The notes: generated by a model not told the origin, from the letters alone. Positions 46,871 through 59,726 are shown, numbered from the stretch's first letter. The stretch: 64,000 bases of DNA from Bidens hawaiensis (GCA_021521415.1 JAIQDT010005486.1:1-64000), one strand, 5' to 3'. Made by a program: numbers and translations.

Positions 46871-49800
46871 ATGGCTGCACAGAACGCGTCTTACTATGCG
46901 TTAGCGTCTTAGAACGTATTACTGCAACAAATGCTAACCATGGATAATGAGATCGGAAGTCATAAAAAATGTCCCAAGTTGTTAAAACTGTCAGATTTTG
47001 CTCGTTGGGAACCGAGGTTCCGTGCTCACTTGGGATCAGTGCATCCTAGTAGTGTCCGGTTTCTCGACGATGTATATTCAGCACCATTGATTGGTAATAA
47101 CAATGCGGGATGGACTCCGAAACCATTTAAAGAATATGAGACTCAAGAACTTAAGGATTTTGAAAGTGAAACAAAAGCATACTCAACTCTTACCATGGCT
47201 TTACCAGAACACATTTTTCATTAATACAGTACTATCAAAGTCTGTGCTTCGTTGTTCACAACGTTGAAAACAAGAAGTTTGGGAAACACTCTTGAAAGCA
47301 AAAAGACTCTTGTAAAATTTCAATTTCGAAATTTTATTTTGATGAAAAATGAAACGGTGGAAGAGATGATTAACCGGTTTAGTCATCTGATTGTTGAGAT
47401 GTCTAGTGTCGATCTTGAGCCAACAGAACAAAATAAGATCGATACACTGAAGAATGCTCTACCTTCTTCCTATTCGACTTTCTTGTTAGTGTTAAAAGAG
47501 AACGGTTTCTTTCAGAACTCTGAACTTACAGCTGTGCAATTCATAAACAAGATTGAAGAAAGGGAATTTGATATCAAATGTCAAAATACGTTGAAGGAGA
47601 ATCAAAACCATCAGTCTTCAACCCAAAACCCTTTAATTTATGGAGGTGCATTGCCAGCAAATAATGCTTCAAGTTCAGTGCCAATCAATGCGTTCTTTGC
47701 TCAATCCCAAGAGGATTCTAATGTAAACAGTCCACCTAATGTATGTTTTATGGCTAGTGGTGTGACTACAAACTCAAATGCTCATGCATCAAGCTTGCCT
47801 AAGGTAAATCTGCAAGAAGCTGAACAACAGTTCGCTTTTGTGTGTGCGTTCATGACTTCTTATGAACAGCTGGTTGGAAGCAAGATCGCTACGAGCGACC
47901 TCACAGATGAAGATTATGATCAAATCGACCCGGACGATCTTGAGTTAATGGATTTAAAATGGAACATGGCTATCATCGTTCGTAAAGTCAAAAGGTTTAT
48001 GCAATGAATGGGAAAAGATCTTCCTACGTTAAACAAAAGGGTCAGGTTTGATAAGCTAAAGGTAAAATGTTATAATTGCGGGGAATTTGGCCATTTTGCC
48101 AAAGAATGTGACAAGTCGAGGAAAGACTATTCTGGCTCACGCAATTCTGAACGTTCTTCAGGAAAGAATTCATCTGGTGGGGATAAGAGTAAATCTGCTG
48201 TATCTGGTGATCAAGACAAATCTTCTGCTACTCAAGCTTTAGTGGTTAATGAAGTAGTTGATTGGTCTCAACGTTTGTTGGGAAATCAAGCAAACGTGGC
48301 TATTATTGAAACAGTGGAGAAATTTGAAGATGCCAGCAGTGATAATGTATCGGAGGGAAGTGATTCGTCTGACTCTGAGACTGACACTGATCAAAGTCTG
48401 TCATCCCAAACTGAATCAATCTCTGTGAAAGCTGAATCTTATGCTTGTATGGCTAAGATTGATGAGGTATGTCACAAATCTCAATCTAATGTATCTGAAC
48501 CTTCATCAAAAGTGAATGATTGTGCTGTATTAAAAGCCAAACTTGAAACAGCATTAACTCAGAACAATACACTCACAAAAGATCACTTTATGATCAATGA
48601 ATGCTATAAACAAAAGACTAAATTGCTAGAGCAATCAAATCTGAAAATTCAAAAACTGTCTGAAAGCAATCATGATTTTAAACTAAAGTTCATTGTAAAA
48701 TTATTGAAGTTGATCAACATTTGAAGGAGATTTTTCGACTCCGAACCTGTATTTCCAATCTTGAAAACGAAATAATGGAATTGAATAATAAGCTTGGAAA
48801 ATTTAGAGATTCTTCATTTCTTTTGAATGAAATAATTGAGGTTAATCATTCACATAAGAAAAATGGAAAAGCAGGTTTGGGTTACGTCGAAATTCCACCT
48901 CCTTTTAAACATGATTACAGTAGCATTCCCAATGTGGAAAAATTTTCAAATATGTCTACTGATAAATCTGAAAGTGTTGATACAACTGGTCCTGCTCGTG
49001 AACCAATTCATATCGAAAGTAAAAAGGTTTTCACCAAAAACGAATTGGATGGTTCAATCGAGGTGTTGTCTGAATCAGATGTGATTGTCAAAAACAAAGA
49101 TATTCCAATTGACAATCATATTCTGTGTGAATCCAAAGATTTTGAACAAGCTGTGTATGGTTCAAAGACTTCGGGTGTTTCTTCAAACACAACAAACGTT
49201 CCTAAAGTAATTCCTAAGGTAAATCCTAAAGTAATTCCAAAGGAAAAATCTAATGTATCTCAATCAGACAAGCCTTCGGTGTCTGATGAGGAGTTGATGC
49301 GATTCGTTAATCCTCAACTGAAATCATCAAATGGAAAAGTTTTTAAATTAAAGGGTTTGTCAAAAGTGTTTTCTGACAAAGAAGTTCCTTTAAATCTTCT
49401 TAAACCTGAAATGATTGAAAGTGTATTTTAGGATGACACTTCACAAATGACTGAACTTTAACAAAAATTTTATCAATAAAAAATTGTTAATGTTCAAGAA
49501 AAACCAAAAACTAATGTTTTTAAACCTATCACGTTCATAAAATCGTTAGGTTTGGAAAATTCTTCGAATTTAACAAATCTTGAATTTTATAAGAAAAGAA
49601 AGGGTTTAAAACACGAAACACCGAAGAAAGTTACATTTGAGAAACCCAAAGATGATATTCATAAATCTTTGCTATCAAAGACTACATGTACTTTGCCACG
49701 AAACACTTGGGACTCTCGATTATGTTTCAAATGTGGTGAACCGGGTTATGTTTCCAAAAAGTGCAAAGCAAAGATTGATGATACCAAAGATTCATCAACT

Positions 49801-50112
49801 CGAAAGATTCATTCATTATCAAACTTAAAAGAAAACCAAGTTGATGAGTGTGTTATAATGTATTCGAATATTAATCCGAAGAAGGTTATTCGGATTGATT
49901 CGGATAATGAAGCAACCAAATGTGTTGACCGTGTTCAACCAATTTGTTCAAATGTTGATTCGGGAAGAATACGTGATGGATACTTAAAGAAGAAAACTAA
50001 GAAAACCGTCACATATTCTCAAGTCTCAAATGTTGGAGTTAATTTAAATGATTCTCCTAAAGTATCAAAGGGAGAGCCCAAGACTGAGGCTTGGGCTTCC
50101 TTTTTGAACTAA
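46871..50112 (+). pseudogene. SIRE-type gag, broken
   Basis: Capsid-like protein of the element. The ATG at 46871 is followed by in-frame stops at 46910, 47222 and 48005, a frameshift near 48715, and several stops between 49429 and 49475. It ends at TAA 50110-50112. Recognisable parts are the gag core 46931-47620, the acidic IDPDDLELMDLKW motif at about 47925-47965 that precedes the knuckle in SIRE gag, zinc knuckle CYNCGEFGHFAKEC at about 48068-48109, a long Ser/acidic linker with coiled-coil tendency, and a second knuckle at about 49724-49765 (CFKCGEPGYVSKKC, with Tyr for His). It is unusually long for Copia gag, as known for SIRE. Confidence 0.85.
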
Positions 50113-53100
50113 TCATTTTACTTGTTTGTGCAGGGTACATCTCGGTCCGTGTCTAATCACAAATGGATATTGGATAGTGGATGTTCTCGGCATATCACCG
50201 ACAACCTGGATCTTCTGAGTAACATCAAAGATATTCAAGGGGGTTATGTTGTGTCTGCTGGTAACCAAGGAGGAATGATTACGAAAGAAGGGGAAGTTTC
50301 AAACGGAAAAGTAACGTTTGAAAAGGTTAATTATTGTGAAAAGGTGGATCATAATCTGTTGAGCGTGTCACAGATTTGCGATAAGAAATTTACCACAATA
50401 TTCACCGACAAGGAATGTGTTATTCTTCAACCGAGATACACAATTCCTGAAGACATGGTTGTCATGCGATCACCTCGATCAAATGATATTTATCTACTTG
50501 ACATGAGTTATGATGTACAAGTTTCGCCCTCAGCTACTTGCTTTGTATCCAAAGCGACTAAGAAAGATTTTATTCTTTGGCATAGACGCATGGGACGCAT
50601 CCACTTACGAAAGATGAACTTTCTAATGTCAAATGATTTAGTGGATGGTGTGTCACTCAAGAATTTCAAGTTCAATGATCACTGCGTCGCGTGCAAGAAG
50701 GGGAAACAAAATAAGAAATCACATCCAAGCAAGTCACTAAACACTATTATTACTCATTTGGAACGACTTCATATGGATCTCTTTGGTCCGGTGAATCGTG
50801 CTAGCATTGCTGGAGATTTTTATTGTTTAGTAGTAACGGATGATTTCTCACGCTACTCATGGGTGTTATTTATGGGATCGGAGGATCAGACTCCTGTCTT
50901 AATTCAGAATCTTATCACGAAGATCGAATCACTTTATAAACTGAAAGTGAGACGAATTCGTAGTGATAATGGAACTGAATTTAGGAATAATGTATTGGAT
51001 TTCTTCTGCATTCAGAAAGGAATTCATCGGGAATTCAGTGCACCTTATGTTCCTCAACAGAACGGTGTGTCTGAAAGAAAAAATCGTACGCTGATTGAAG
51101 CTGCACGTACAATGCTTGCTTATTCAAAGCTACCTGTTCAATTCTGGAACGAAGCTGTGAATACGGCATGCTATACACTGAATCGCGTACTAACAGTAAA
51201 GAAGCTCAAGAAGACAAGTTACGAGCTTCTGAATAATTGTAAGCCGAACTTAAAGTATTTGGAACCATTCGGGTGTCCATGTACTGTTTTGAAGAAAGAT
51301 TTTGGAAAGTTCGATGAGAAAGCTTTTGAGGGTTATTTCTTGGGATACAAGTCTCCGAAGAAGCGGATTTTCAATATTTCTTCGGGTTGTGTGGAAGAAT
51401 GGTATCACGTTGATTGTCAAAGTTATACGACTCCACCAACTGGTACTCGTCCCGATTGGATGTTTGATTACGATCGCTTATATAATTCGTTTACATCAAC
51501 AGTCGATGAAGTACCTGAAGACCTCATTAGATCTTATTTGGAAGATCAGTGTCTTCTGAATCCAAGGTTTTCTTCGGTCGATGTAAATGACTCTCCTAGT
51601 GTATCAGAAATGCCGAATGTTGTTTCTGAATCTTCCGATGATGCTGATTTTGTGGATTCATCATCTGTCATGATAGATGAAGCTCCTGAGACTACCGAGC
51701 CTATTCTAATCAGTGATGATTCAACAATTGTATCTTTAGACACAGCGGAGGAGAATATCACCAATTTGGGTGATAATGTATCTGTTCCTACAAATCCTTC
51801 TTTAAGGATTCATTCACAGCATCCACAGGATCAGATAATTGGTGATGTGAACGACGGGGTTCGTACAAGGCACCAATTGGCTAATGTATGTGATGATCAA
51901 GCTGATTATAATGTATCTCCTACTGAGGATTCGATAGTTTGTGCTTATGTGGATTTGCACTCTTCGGGTATTCTCAGTATCGCACAATACACCTGCTTCC
52001 TCTCACAAATAGAACCGACTAGTGTTGCAATGGCACTCAAGGAACCATCTTGGGTTGAAGCTATGCAGGAGGAGCTGCAACAGTTTATAAGACTGGGTGT
52101 ATGGGACTTAATCGGTAAACCCGATCGCGTAAAAAAGGCGATTCCAACTAAATGGGTCTTTAAGTGCAAAAAGGACGACCGCGGGGTAATCGTGAGAAAC
52201 AAAGCACGATTGGTCGTACTTGGATACAATCAACAAGAAGGCATAGATTACACTGAAGTATATGCTTCGGTAGCACGACTGGAGGCTATACGAATTTTCC
52301 TTGCCTATGCAGCCTACAAAAATTTTAAGGTTTATCAAATGGACGTGAAATCGGCGTTCTTGAATGAAGCTATTCATGAGGAAGTGTACGTGAAGCAGCC
52401 TCCTGGTTTCGAGGATCCAGACTTTCCCGAGCGTGTTTTATCGGTTAAACAAGGCTCTTTATGGTTTACATCAGGCCCCGAGAGCCTGGTACAGCACGTT
52501 GGCTGACCATCTAATCGAAAGTGGGTTCAAGAGAGGAACTGTGGATTGTACATTATTCTATAAGAACGTGGGTGATGATCTGCTCCTCAACCAAATCTAC
52601 GTGGACGATATTATTTTCGGTTCAACAAATGACAGCTTATGTAAAGACTTTGAGAAGACAATGCAGACAAAATTTGAGATGAGTTCGATGGGAGAGATAA
52701 GTTTCTTTTTGGGTTTGCAAGTTCACCAGTCTGACACTGGGATCTTTATCCATCAGACGAAATATGTGAACGATGTCTTGAGCCGATTCAAGATATCCGA
52801 TGGCAAAATTCCCTCAACACCTCTTCCCGTGGGTCACAATTATCACCGGATGAATTGGAGGATACCGTAGATCCAACCCTATATCGAGCTATGATTGGAT
52901 CACTTATGTATTTAACTGCATCTCGACCTGATATCATGTTTGTTGTTTGTTTGTGCGCTAGGTACCAATCGAGTCCCCGAGTGACTCACCTGGCGGCAGT
53001 AAAGCGCATCTTACATTATCAGAGGGGAAATCCTGAAATCGGGTTATGGTACCCCAAGGACGATATGTTCGATCTCACCGCCTTTACTGATTCGGACTAT

Positions 53101-53535
53101 GGAGGATGCAAGATCAACTTCAAATCTACAACAGCTTGTTTCCTGGTAGTGTAAGAAGCAGACAACGGTCTCAACTTCAACAGCCGAAGCGGAATACGTG
53201 GCGGCCTCGAGTTGCTGCTCACAGGTTCTCTGGATCCAGCAACACTTGTGGGATTACGGTTTGAAGTTTCTTACTACTCTCATTTATATTGATAATTCTG
53301 CTGCAATTTCAATCACCAAAAATCCGGTTCACCATTCGAAAACCAAACATATTGAAATTCGTTATCACTTTATACGTGATTGTTTTGAAAAAGAAATTAA
53401 TATCAATTGATAAAATTCATACGGATTTTCAAAAGGCTGACCTTTATACTAAGGCATTTGAAAAAACACGTTTTCAATATCTGCTAGGTATAAATGGTTT
53501 AAAATCTTTAAAGGATATTCAAAAGCTTGGTTAAA
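50113..53535 (+). pseudogene. SIRE-type pol, broken
   Basis: Follows gag in the same frame after one TAA. Protease DSGC is near 50173. Integrase has HMDLFGP near 50768, SDNGTEF near 50962 and [10 protein letters not shown] near 51061. Reverse transcriptase starts near 52045, with MDVKSAFLN near 52340 and YVDD near 52599. RNase H is from about 53083 (TDSDYGG) to 53400. Frameshifts lie near 52440, 52855 and 53150-53200, and a late one is near 53400. The 794-codon stretch to 52506 is otherwise open. No functional polyprotein can be made without recoding at several points. Confidence 0.88.
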
Positions 53536-54974
53536 TCATTTTATTTTTTGTTTTCTTTTTGATTTTTGTTGTTTTTAGGGGGAGAAAAGTATAAAAATTC
53601 AAAAATATTGTGGTTTCTGTTTGTACAGAGAAAATTTAAAAACTCCAAAAACATTTAAATATTGAAAAAATACAAAAACAATGAAAAATGCTCCTCAAAA
53701 TGAGTTTGAAGCAAAAAAGGAATATGATAGTACATTGACGGGATTGATCTAGTACATGAATAAACTAGATTAAAAATTACCGTAAGGCCAGCAATATGAT
53801 ATGCAAAGATAGGCTTGACAGACTATATAGGAACTGATAAGATATAAAGATAATGAATGCCGAACCTAGTGGAATTACATCTTGAAAGATTCATACTATA
53901 TCTGATTTAAAGAAAAGTCAAAATGATTACTGTGTGTGCATGCTTTCATTTTTGAAGAAAATTCTGCTTTGTTTTTATTTTATTTTGCAAAGAAATTCAA
54001 CTTTATTTTTTTTTCTTTATTTTTATTCAAATATTGGATCCTCTCCTGCGCGATAAGATTATCCGACCTGAGGGTTAATATTTGGGTATTCTGCTTTATT
54101 TTTTCTTGGTGTTTCGTATAAAATCTTGGACTTTCTCCACGCGATAATACGGGATTATCCGAATTGAGGGTTAAGATTTTATCCAACTTCAATTTTTTTT
54201 TATATTTTTTATTTTGTTGAAATGGAATCTTATTTGCATGTAGTCATACCGACCTTAAGGGAAAATTTTGACCTTCTGCTTTATTTTCCTTTTATTATTT
54301 TTGTATGAGTCACAGTTAATCAAAATTTGGAAAATCGAAAGAAAAAAACGTACATGTGATATTCACTGTATAAGAGATAGAAATGTTATATCTGATTGAT
54401 GGGGTCCACATATGGTTTCGTGCCTAATTGAACCAAATTAAAGCATATCGTAAAGTTTCCGACAAGTCTGTGAAAAGTTTAAGAGGACAATTATATCTAT
54501 AATCATCGTTGGGTTACGCGTATAATAATCATCGAAATTGAAGTGTTACTCGGTGATATTTTCGTCAATATGATTCCCTGCTCAACTCATAAATATATGT
54601 ACTGCTTTAATAGTGTAGTCGTTTATTGTTTTTCGTTATTTGTTATTTGAAAATTTCGAAAATCCAAAAAGATTTTTTTTTCTTTCTTTTCAATTCTGCT
54701 TTAGTTTCGATTTACCAAGCTAGCGAATAAATTCAAAGGAAAAAGAAAAAGATTGATCCCCAAAAAGTTTTAAGTTAATCGTGCTTAATGTATTTACAAC
54801 TGGTATCAGTTGTATTTTTAACGTAAAAATCCGTTTAAATTAAGTATTACCGATCCTTGGTTGATTGGGTATTTTAAATGTATGCGATTAAACCCTAAAA
54901 ATTAGATTTAATTGATTATTTAATTCATTGATAAAACCCTAATTGGTTTTAATATTATTTAATTCCTTAAAAGA

Positions 54975-56060
54975 GATTTGTGTCTCATTCGCTAAGGAAA
55001 ATTGGGTGATTCGTTAAAATGTTTAACGAATGTAAAGTCATTCGTTATTTAAACATAACGAATGAGTTTCTCATTCGTTATAAAGACATTCGCTTCCGTT
55101 GTGCATAACGAATGGAGGTCATTCGTTTAAACATTTAACGAATAGAATGTATAATGTATCATTCGTTAAAGATTAACTAATAACTTCTTTATTCGTTAAA
55201 ATGTTAACGAATAAGAGAAGGTAAAATAAGATTTGTTAAAATTTTTAACGAATGAGAATCTTATTCGTTGAAAAGTTTAACGAATCAGGATTATTAATTT
55301 AACGAATGAGGCCATTCGTTAGTTCAAAATTTGAACGAATGACCTCGGGCGTTGTGAAATTATTGGGTTAAAATCCCAATGTTTGACGAATGCCGTTTCA
55401 TTCGCCATTTTCCTATTTCACTATCACCCTAGACGAACTATTGCAAAATTTTTCCAAGATTTCATACCTGCTTATTATCGCAATTGATTAACATATTCGT
55501 GTTATACAGGTATTGACGATCTCAATGATATGAGTCTTATGGATTTTCATCGGGTTTTTATGTGTTAATTGATCGATGTTCTAACTGGTTATGAACTGAA
55601 CAGTTGCACACTGTTAAAACTCATATATTGATGTCAATTAGTTCCGATGATCATTGAATAAGATATAAAACCGTTTTCTGACAAATGTCATTGGATTTAA
55701 ATGTGAAAATTGTTAGGAAACTAACTGACACGTCGTTGATATTCATCATTTTTGACTTTGAATAGTCAAAATTAATTTAATTTTTGACTCTTGATAGTCA
55801 AATAAAAATTTAATTTTACATTCGTTACCTTTGTAACGAATGATCAGGTCAGATTCGTTAAATTGTTAACAAAAGACTATCTGTTTCGCTAGGTAGCGAA
55901 TGGACAGTGTATTTGATAACGAATAAGTGTAATGAATCAGAGTTGATTCGTTAAAGTAATACACATTGATTCGTTACAATAACGAATGATTAATTGTATA
56001 ACGAATGTCTCATTCGTATAAAGTAACGAATGAGATGCTCATTCGTTAAATCAGTATGAG
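54975..56060. repeat. CATTCG/CGAATG hairpin array
   Basis: Examples are arm CATTCGTTAT (55039-55048) with ATAACGAATG (55055-55064), loop 6; and arm CATTCGTTAC (55819-55828) with GTAACGAATG (55833-55842), loop 4. Many further copies are partly decayed. The CATTCG core is the most constant part, and the inner bases vary together across the stem. Confidence 0.8.
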
Positions 56061-56084
56061 GTATTTAAACAGTTTGCTGAATAT

Positions 56085-56097
56085 TTTTTTTTAACAG
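56085..56097 (+). promoter_or_regulatory. possible 3' splice acceptor before extra ORF
   Basis: A T-rich tract followed by AACAG ends at 56097, three bases before the ATG at 56101. A branch-point-like GCTGAAT lies shortly before. This would suit expression of the extra ORF from a spliced subgenomic RNA. The donor is not identified. Confidence 0.35.
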
Positions 56098-56100
56098 AAA

Positions 56101-59100
56101 ATGGCAGAAGAGATCTTTCAACATCCAGTTCCCGAGCAACAACCAGAAAATAATCCTGAGCTACAGCCTGAAATTCAAGCTGAACCTGTTCAAGCTCCTG
56201 TCATGCTGTCATGGAACAAGAGCCAAAATATTTGTGCCTATCTTGAGCCGAACTTTGAAGATTCTCCGATATTCGGGGGAATGATTAGTTTTATAATTCG
56301 CTCGAGAATCTACAAGGCTATTTCTACCCGTACAGTTGTTTATCAGAAGATAATACAAGAATTTTGGAATACTGCTAAGATCAATAAAGAAGATAATCAG
56401 ATAGAAGCGGTTATTCAAGAAAAACGGGTGGTGATTGATATTGGCGTGATCAGAGACTCACTGAGATTTAATGACACAGTTGATGACAGATGTGAGTTCG
56501 ATAGAGCATTGATCAGAGGATTATTTGGCCGTGTAAAGTATAATGGTGATTTGGGCAGATCTATGTACAACAAAGCGAACTTGTGTGAACAATACAAGTA
56601 TCTGCTTCATGTATTGATTCATTGTTTCGGTGGACGTAAGGGTGGATTTGACGAGTGCCGAGTGATGCTTCAATCTGTGTTTGTTGCCCTTGTTCTTAAT
56701 AAACCATTCAATTTCTCAGAATTGGTTTATTATAATCTGAAAGAAAACATCACCAGCAGACATAAGTTCTTAATGTATCCCAGATTTTTACAAATGATGA
56801 TAAATGATCTGGTACCTGACTTGGAAAAAGATCAAGCAGACGTGATGAAGCTCGATCATATGAATGAAGAGACGATGCGACGTTTGAGATCGTACAGAGG
56901 TCAGAGTTTGGCAGATCGACCAAAGTTTAAATGTTTGATTGGTCATCTAGCGAATATTGATTATGTCACGCCACCTAATGATCGTTGGGCTCATGACGAT
57001 TCCGATTCAGAACGTGAAGGTGGTGATGGTGGAGATGAAGGTGGTGATGGTGGAGATGATGGTGGTGATGGTGGTCCAGGAACACACGCCGAGTTAAGTT
57101 ATGAACACAAACGTAAGCGTAAAGGTAAAGAACCGATGACGGAAAAGGGGGAGAAACCCAAGAAACAACGAGTTAGAAGGGGTTCGGGTATTGAGATACC
57201 GAGTCAGCCGTTTGTGCCTTCTACTGCTGTTTCTACTCCTATTATTTCTTCTACTGCTTCTCCAGTTCCAGTTCCACAGATTTCACGATCTCCTACTCCT
57301 ACTACAATGACAGATTTTCCTCGTTCTCCAACACCTGTGCAGATGCCTACTTCTCCAATGCCTCAAACTCTGACTTTGGCTACTACTGTGAGGCCCGATC
57401 CTCATTTTGGAGACATATTACATACTGTATTGGCACAGATGCCTACACCACAGCCAACTACTCCTGTTACTCCAACATCGTTGCCGAGGCCTGAGCATTC
57501 GTTTATGACATTCAGTCGTCCTCAAGGTCCAATGCAACCAGTGCATCCTAATTTCTATCACATGGCTCCTCATGCTCAATGGTTTCACATGATGAATCTG
57601 TTGCATTTACAGCACACTCAAATGCAAGCAGACAGAGCTGCAAATGAGCTAGCGCAACGGAATTTGCCGAGGCATCTTCTATCGGCTCAACGTGATAATA
57701 GGGAACTTCGAGCCCTGATTGCTGCTCAGGGGGAGAGATTAGATAAGCAGGATGAGATTATTCTTCAACTGACATGCAAAGAAGATGAATTAAAGAAGTT
57801 GAAGAATAATGAAGACGATCAGGATGGTGCAGGGGGTGGAGTAGATCAGCAACGGGCGGAAGCTCCACACTGTCTGCGGGTAATAAGACTGATGTGAGTG
57901 TTGGTGGTGGCTCTGAAGCTAGTAATCTACAGATTGTTCCATATAAAGATTACACGAGAGCCAAGCCAATAGATGTTATTCCGGCTAACATTCTTCTGTT
58001 TGTAGGAATGGATGGGATTGTATACAGTATGGTGAATACCGATGAGGTCGAAGAAGGAGAATTTGTTGATCATTCTTTAACGAAAGAACAAATTGCCTTG
58101 CTTCTGGATCTAAATGATGATGAGATTGAGGAATTGGGTAAGAACGTGGATGTGGAGATGGAAGATGGTACTGATACAGGTATTCCTCACGGGAATGTAC
58201 CTGATTTTGAAGAAGTGGAAGTGGAAGATGTTACTGCTGAAGAATATCCTGAGTTTTACACCGACAACAACACTGACTCAGGTATTCCATTTTTCACTAC
58301 TGAGCACTTTGATGCAGCAGAACGACGGTTACAAGAAGAAAAAGAGAAGTGGAATAAAGCTGCAAAGACCAGTCACGTATCGACAACAGAGAAAAAGCGC
58401 AAACGTGCTTTGGATGGTATGTTCGAGAATAACGTAAAGAAGATGAACAAGATGATCGAGACCTTTCGTTATCATGAACAAGAGAAAGTCAAATTATCAA
58501 GGGATCGAGCATCAGCATACCAAATGAAGAAGTACAAGCCAGCTAAAGATGTGAGAGGTGACATGGTAGCATGGCAGTATGATTCAGAGCTTAAGGTATA
58601 TATCGTGAAGTGGGAGCATGGTATTTATTATTTCAAACGCCCACACGATATCTTATCTATGCCCAGATGGGATGTGAGAACCCTAGCCAATCGACCGTTT
58701 GTGAATCGTGGGGACGATAAGTGGGCTTGTTGGTTCTATAAGCAGTTGTTACATGAAACCCGTTTTGGTTTCAAGTTCTTCAAGCCTCAGGTGCCAACTC
58801 ATAAGTACATTGATGAGATTGATACTCGCACTGGCTGGAGGAAGTTAATTTTACAAGTCAAGCCGCCGAAGACTATGAAGAGGGTTCCCATGAAGATATT
58901 TCCTCAGTGTCTTTTCACCTCGTTAATTATTGGTACTATGACAATATTACAGGTGAAACGGTGATTGTTTATGGTTACGGTTCTAACACGAAGACAATAC
59001 GTGTTATTGATCCGATGTGGCTAGTCAACCTATCTGAGTCTGACAACGATGCGTTATTTACAAGTCAGATCAGATTTGCTAATGTAAGAGATTATGAACT

Positions 59101-59155
59101 TGCTATGCAGTTTCAGAAGGTTGTTAAGAGTCTGTTATGCATACAAGATTCATAG
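56101..59155 (+). pseudogene. extra ORF downstream of pol (SIRE-type), two frameshifts
   Basis: Reads as one long frame of about 1000 codons interrupted by a shift near 57840-57890 and another near 58905-58960. Part 1 (598 codons) has a globular region, residues about 40-285, with FWNTA, LIHC and FLMYPRFLQ motifs that I recall in predicted Asteraceae proteins lying beside SIRE elements. A Gly/Asp run (about 307-326), a basic KRKRKGK...KPKKQRVRR segment (337-361), a Ser/Thr/Pro-rich stretch and a coiled-coil-like end follow. Part 2 (57894-58964) is acidic, then basic and aromatic. I see no signal peptide, fusion peptide or membrane segment, so the usual label envelope-like is not supported. 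The basic segment would fit nuclear import or nucleic-acid binding (inference). Function unknown. Confidence 0.75.
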
Positions 59156-59224
59156 CTGCGTTGACTGGAAGATGAAGATGTTCCAGTGTTAAAGTAGATA
59201 AAGAGCTTGAGACGAGGGGGAGTT

Positions 59225-59726
59225 TGTTGATACATGTTTTGTACGTCTCGATCTTTATCAGGGTATTAATGTAATAAGTCTAAAGTATAGGGGTCTTAAT
59301 GTAAATATGGCTAAATAGGCCATTCGCTCTAATGTAAGTTACATTCGTTACCCCGTAACGAATGTAACACATTCGTCTAATTGTAAGCTCATTCGTTAAC
59401 CTAGATTAACGAATGAGATAACGAATGAGGGCCATTCGCTATCTTTTAAAGTATAATGAATAAGTATGTTTATTCGTTAAAGTATCTGTAACGAATGACA
59501 CATTCGTTAAGTGTTAAGTTAACGAATGTGGTCATCCCCTATAAATACCCTGTAACTTATCATTAATGTAACAGTTCTGATATTTTGCCATTTTCTCTCT
59601 CGTTACTCTACCAAATTGTTCACTAAACTTACACACTACACACACATAACGTATGCAAGCCTAATCGTATAAGAATCAACATGTGTATCGTTGTTATCAA
59701 GATCTAGATTTGTACAAGCTCTTTCA
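59225..59726 (+). repeat. right LTR of SIRE-type element
   Basis: 502 bp. It keeps the 14-bp-stem hairpin (59338-59351 with 59355-59368), the 12-bp one (59388-59399 with 59406-59417) and a third 12-bp one (arm CACATTCGTTAA at 59499-59510, complement at 59519-59530). The third has one mismatch in the left LTR. Confidence 0.92.

Larger units (their letters stand above)
53536..56100 (+). other. spacer between pol and extra ORF
   Basis: 2.5 kb without a gene. 53570-54970 is AT-rich, with three spaced phrases around GCGATAA/GATTATCCGA and GAGGGTTAA (54050-54260). From 54975 to 56060 it is packed with ATTCGTTA/TAACGAAT words forming many hairpins. It ends in a pyrimidine-rich tract and AACAG just before the next ATG. 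Confidence 0.7.
36107..59726 (+). mobile_element. Copia/SIRE-type retrotransposon, decayed, hosting a gypsy element
   Basis: Two 502-bp LTRs (36107-36608 and 59225-59726) begin TGTTGATACATG and end TTTCA. The duplication ACAAG is perfect at 36102-36106 and 59727-59731. Primer site AGTGGTATCAGAGCC starts at 36609 and the purine tract GACGAGGGGGAG lies before 59225. Without the nested gypsy element it is about 14.2 kb. That great length, the gag type, and a large extra ORF after pol are features of the SIRE/Maximus clade. LTRs differ at about 3.5 percent by eye. Confidence 0.9.

Noticed and set aside
54975..56060. Regularly recurring ATTCGTTA words considered as a CRISPR-like or satellite array
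   Set aside because: Spacing is irregular, both orientations occur, spacers are not uniform, and the organism is a plant; hairpin family is the better description.
56101..59155. Annotation of the extra ORF as a retroviral envelope
   Set aside because: No signal peptide, cleavage site, fusion peptide or membrane anchor is visible.
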